DNA of 64,000 bases from an uncultured Cytophagales bacterium (GTDB lineage: Bacteria > Bacteroidota > Bacteroidia > Cytophagales > Cyclobacteriaceae), in the NCBI GenBank assembly GCA_913057175.1, contig CAJXNP010000012.1, positions 1 through 64,000 of the forward strand, read 5' to 3'. Shown here in pieces: positions 61,537-64,000 of the stretch. The notes under the pieces are model-generated. The model was not told the origin of the DNA. It worked only from the letters and a program-made list of their open reading frames with translations, and did no database searches. Made by a program: the position numbers and the translations under genes. Within the stretch, counting starts at the first letter, position 1. The number at the start of each line of letters is the position of its first letter.

Positions 61537-63324
61537 GTGAAAGAATTAAGCCATTTAAATAAATATTTTTTAAAGTATAAATACCACCTTATTCTTGGGA
61601 TAATTTTTCTGGCACTGTCCAATGTCTTTCAGATCATTCCAGCTCAATTGGTCAGGCATGCGCTGGATCTCGTGCAGGAAAATTTTAAGATCCATCAATC
61701 CCTTCAGGGTCTCGAAATACAGACGGTTTTTAATTCCTTTATCGATAGTAGCATCATGCTTTATGGCATTCTGATCCTCGTTTTTGCGATCATCCGTGGA
61801 TTGTTCCTCTTTCTCGTCAGACAAACTATTATTGTCATGTCCAGGCATATCGAGTATGATCTGAAGAATGAAATTTACTTCCACTACCAAACCCTTCCCC
61901 TGAGCTTTTACCGAAGGAATAATACTGGTGATTTGATAGCCAGGATCTCAGAAGATGTGAGCAAGGTGAGGATGTATATCGGCCCGGCCATGATGTATGG
62001 ATTGAACATGATCATCTTGTTTGCCATGCTGATCCCCATCATGTTCAGCATCAATGTCAAACTGACATTTTATGCCCTGCTACCCCTGCCCATACTTTCA
62101 CTGAGCATCTACTTTGTTAACAATATTATCAACCAGCGTTCTGAGGCTATTCAGAAAAAATTGTCCGATCTCTCTACATTTGTCCAGGAAGCCTTTTCCG
62201 GAATCCGCGTTTTAAAATCATTTGCCAGGGAGAATGATTCACTTAAAAATTTTGAAACGGAAAGCATTGACTACAAGGAAAAGAGCCTCAAGCTAACAAG
62301 GGTCAATGCCATGTTTTTCCCGCTGATTATGGCATTAATAGGTCTCAGCACCATTCTCACCATCTATGTAGGTGGCACGGAAGTTATCAAGGGAAATATT
62401 ACATTGGGAAACATCGCGGAATTCGTCCTTTACGTCAATTTATTGACATGGCCAGTGACTTCACTCGGTTGGGTAACAAGTATTGTTCAAAGCGCAGCGG
62501 CCTCCCAAAAAAGGATTAATGAATTTCTGAAAGTAGAAAATGACATTACGTCAAAGGAAAACCTTGTAGAATCTGTCAAAGGAAAGTTGGAATTCAGAAA
62601 TGTCAGCTATCATTATCAAGACTCAGGAATTACGGCGCTGAAAAATATGTCTTTTTCCGTGAATGAAGGAGAATCATTAGCCATCATCGGGACAACAGGA
62701 TCGGGAAAAAGTACCATTGCCAACATCATCTGCCGTATGTTTGATGCAACGGAAGGGGAACTATTGATCGACGGAATGGATATCAGGAAATATAAACCTT
62801 CGTACATCCGGTCTCAGATCGGGTATGTGCCCCAGGATGTATTTTTGTTCTCTGACACTATTTCCAACAACATAGCCTTTGGTAGCGATGTCTTGGAATT
62901 TGACAAAATCAAGCAGGCGGCCAATGATGCCGACCTTTATAATAACATCAGGCATTTTCCGGATGGATTTAACACCATACTAGGTGAGCGTGGGATAACA
63001 CTTTCCGGAGGACAAAAACAACGATTATCCATTGCCAGAGCAATCGTCCGGGAGCCAAAAATATTGATATTGGATGACTGCCTTTCTGCTGTCGATACGA
63101 AGACTGAAAACACCATTCTTAACAGCCTGAAAAAGATCATGAAAGACCGGACGACAGTTATTATCAGTCACAGGGTTTCCTCTGCTAAACTCGCGGATAA
63201 GATCATCGTAATTGATGATGGTGAGATAGTTGAAAAAGGCACAAATGAATCGCTCATGGCTTTAAATGGTGTTTACAAAGAGCTTTACGAAAAGCAGCTC
63301 CAGGCAGAAGAAACCGTTTCATAA
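61537..63324 (+). CDS. ABC transporter, fused permease and ATPase (exporter type)
   Basis: The 595-residue half-transporter has six membrane helices (about 1-330) and a nucleotide-binding domain (about 335-595). Walker A is GTTGSGKSTIANI, the Q-loop lies in GYVPQDVFLFSD, the signature is LSGGQKQRLSIARA, Walker B is ILILDDCLSAVD and the H-loop IISHRVS. The residue after the Walker B aspartate is Asp in place of the usual catalytic Glu, as in the degenerate half of heterodimeric exporters of the TM287/BmrC kind. The GTG start at 61537 matches the N-terminus of relatives. Substrate (drug or lipid) is unknown. Confidence 0.92.
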   Translation: MKELSHLNKYFLKYKYHLILGIIFLALSNVFQIIPAQLVRHALDLVQENFKIHQSLQGLEIQTVFNSFIDSSIMLYGILILVFAIIRGLFLFLVRQTIIVMSRHIEYDLKNEIYFHYQTLPLSFYRRNNTGDLIARISEDVSKVRMYIGPAMMYGLNMIILFAMLIPIMFSINVKLTFYALLPLPILSLSIYFVNNIINQRSEAIQKKLSDLSTFVQEAFSGIRVLKSFARENDSLKNFETESIDYKEKSLKLTRVNAMFFPLIMALIGLSTILTIYVGGTEVIKGNITLGNIAEFVLYVNLLTWPVTSLGWVTSIVQSAAASQKRINEFLKVENDITSKENLVESVKGKLEFRNVSYHYQDSGITALKNMSFSVNEGESLAIIGTTGSGKSTIANIICRMFDATEGELLIDGMDIRKYKPSYIRSQIGYVPQDVFLFSDTISNNIAFGSDVLEFDKIKQAANDADLYNNIRHFPDGFNTILGERGITLSGGQKQRLSIARAIVREPKILILDDCLSAVDTKTENTILNSLKKIMKDRTTVIISHRVSSAKLADKIIVIDDGEIVEKGTNESLMALNGVYKELYEKQLQAEETVS

Positions 63325-63405
63325 AATCCTTACAACTAGGTCTTTACAAAATCTTTAGTTTTTCGCGATATATTACCTCTCTGTTTATTTAGGCACATAA
63401 TTTGG

Positions 63406-63413
63406 TAAATTTG
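63406..63413 (+). promoter_or_regulatory. Likely -7 element of the right-edge lipoprotein
   Basis: TAAATTTG fits TAnnTTTG, 21 bases before the start codon. The -33 position reads TTT. Confidence 0.45.
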
Positions 63414-63434
63414 AAGCAAACAATTTTTACAACT

Positions 63435-64000
63435 ATGAGGCGACTTGTTAATTATGGTGTGGGAATATTTTTTTCTGTGATCATTCTTTCCTGTTCTTCG
63501 GGAAAGAAGGCATTTGAAAATGGGAATTATTATTCCGCAGTTATGCAAAGTGTGGACAGGCTTAGGAAAAATCCGGATCACAAAAAATCCGTAGAAACAC
63601 TATCTGAAGCTTATCCATTAGCTGTCAATTATCATGAGGGGATCATCAGAAATGTCCAGGCATCCGATGCACCTTTTAAGTATGGTAAAATATATGACAG
63701 CTACCAGGTGTTAAACCGCATGTACGATGAAATCCAGAGATGTCCCGGCGCTCTTAATGTCATTCCCAATCCAAAAAGCTATTTTTCGGAATTGACAATG
63801 TTTAGGGAAAGAGCCGCCGAAGAAAGGTATGAGGCAGGTATGCAGGCCCTGAACTTTGGAACCCGGGAAAGTGCAAAAGAAGCTTATGGTCACTTTGCCC
63901 AGGCTAAATCGTACCTGGCAACATACAGGGATGTCGACATGAAAATGGAAGAATCCAAATGGGCCGCTACTTTAAAAGTAAAGGTCGATCAGGTTCCTGT
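63435..64000 (+). CDS. Putative lipoprotein, cut by the window edge
   Basis: The frame opens at ATG 63435 and is still open at the window end after 188 residues, so it is partial at the 3' side. A signal peptide with lipobox IILS-Cys20 marks a lipoprotein. The mature part starts SSGKKAFENGNYYSAVMQSV and has features of tetratricopeptide-like helical hairpins (ENGNYYSAVMQSVDRLRKNP; EAGMQALNFGTRESAKEAYG). I do not recognise a specific family. It reads in the same direction as the exporter gene, 110 bases after it, with its own -7 box. Confidence 0.8.
   Translation, partial: MRRLVNYGVGIFFSVIILSCSSGKKAFENGNYYSAVMQSVDRLRKNPDHKKSVETLSEAYPLAVNYHEGIIRNVQASDAPFKYGKIYDSYQVLNRMYDEIQRCPGALNVIPNPKSYFSELTMFRERAAEERYEAGMQALNFGTRESAKEAYGHFAQAKSYLATYRDVDMKMEESKWAATLKVKVDQVP

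Overview
The window looks like a housekeeping region from a member of the Bacteroidota, probably order Cytophagales. Three things point there. Promoters follow the Bacteroidota -33/-7 pattern (TTG, about 19 bases, TAnnTTTG), seen intact at five sites and in variant form at several more. Start codons mostly lack Shine-Dalgarno sequences and sit behind A-rich stretches. Gene order and gene forms also fit: rpsL-rpsG-fusA-rpsJ joined to the S10 cluster, tRNA-Trp before secE, a very long NusB, a single-domain LeuA, and a hydrolase-plus-synthetase SpoT/Rel. Base composition is AT-rich. I see no prophage, insertion sequence, CRISPR array or other clearly foreign DNA.

Layout, left to right. 1-4.3 kb (minus): SpoT/Rel, a STAS protein and purA. 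4.4-8.0 kb (plus): tRNA-Leu, trigger factor, clpP and clpX, a protein-quality-control block. 8.0-9.5 kb (minus): lpxB and queD. 9.6-15.0 kb (plus): a heptose epimerase, a serpin-like lipoprotein, a leader-controlled leuA, and the NAD(P)HX repair enzyme Nnr. 15.0-18.9 kb (minus): rarA, eno, carA. 19.0-49.7 kb (minus): one of the largest translation/transcription super-clusters possible in a bacterium: tRNA-Tyr, tRNA-Gly, tRNA-Thr, tuf / tRNA-Trp, secE, nusG, rplKAJL, rpoBC, a DUF3467 protein / rpsL, rpsG, fusA, rpsJ / the S10, spc and alpha ribosomal-protein genes through rpoA and rplQ. Slashes mark places where I see a new promoter; two of them, after tuf and after rpsJ, also have an intrinsic terminator. 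49.8-54.2 kb: an M1 aminopeptidase lipoprotein (minus), then a biotin carrier protein, pyrH and frr (plus). 54.2-61.4 kb (minus): a run of eleven genes from a leucine-type dehydrogenase through nusB, YtxH, DUF1573, yajC, a YbbR protein, coaE, an ECF sigma factor with its likely anti-sigma partner, gmk and nadD. 61.5-64 kb (plus): an ABC exporter and the start of a lipoprotein cut by the window edge.

The most interesting element is the leader of leuA (about 11,990-12,131). A 22-codon leucine-rich leader peptide is followed by three mutually exclusive pairings: a 1:2 hairpin, a 2:3 antiterminator, and a 3:4 terminator with a T-run. This is the full logic of ribosome-mediated attenuation, and it sits in front of a LeuA that lacks the C-terminal leucine-feedback domain. 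Other points worth attention are the split between rpsJ and rplC by a terminator and a near-perfect promoter, the tuf terminator overlapping the tRNA-Trp promoter, the highly charged 120-residue tail on L17, a serpin with a non-canonical reactive loop, and an ECF sigma/anti-sigma pair buried in a housekeeping operon. Two ribosomal protein genes too short for ordinary ORF calling, rpmJ and rpmD, were found by hand translation.
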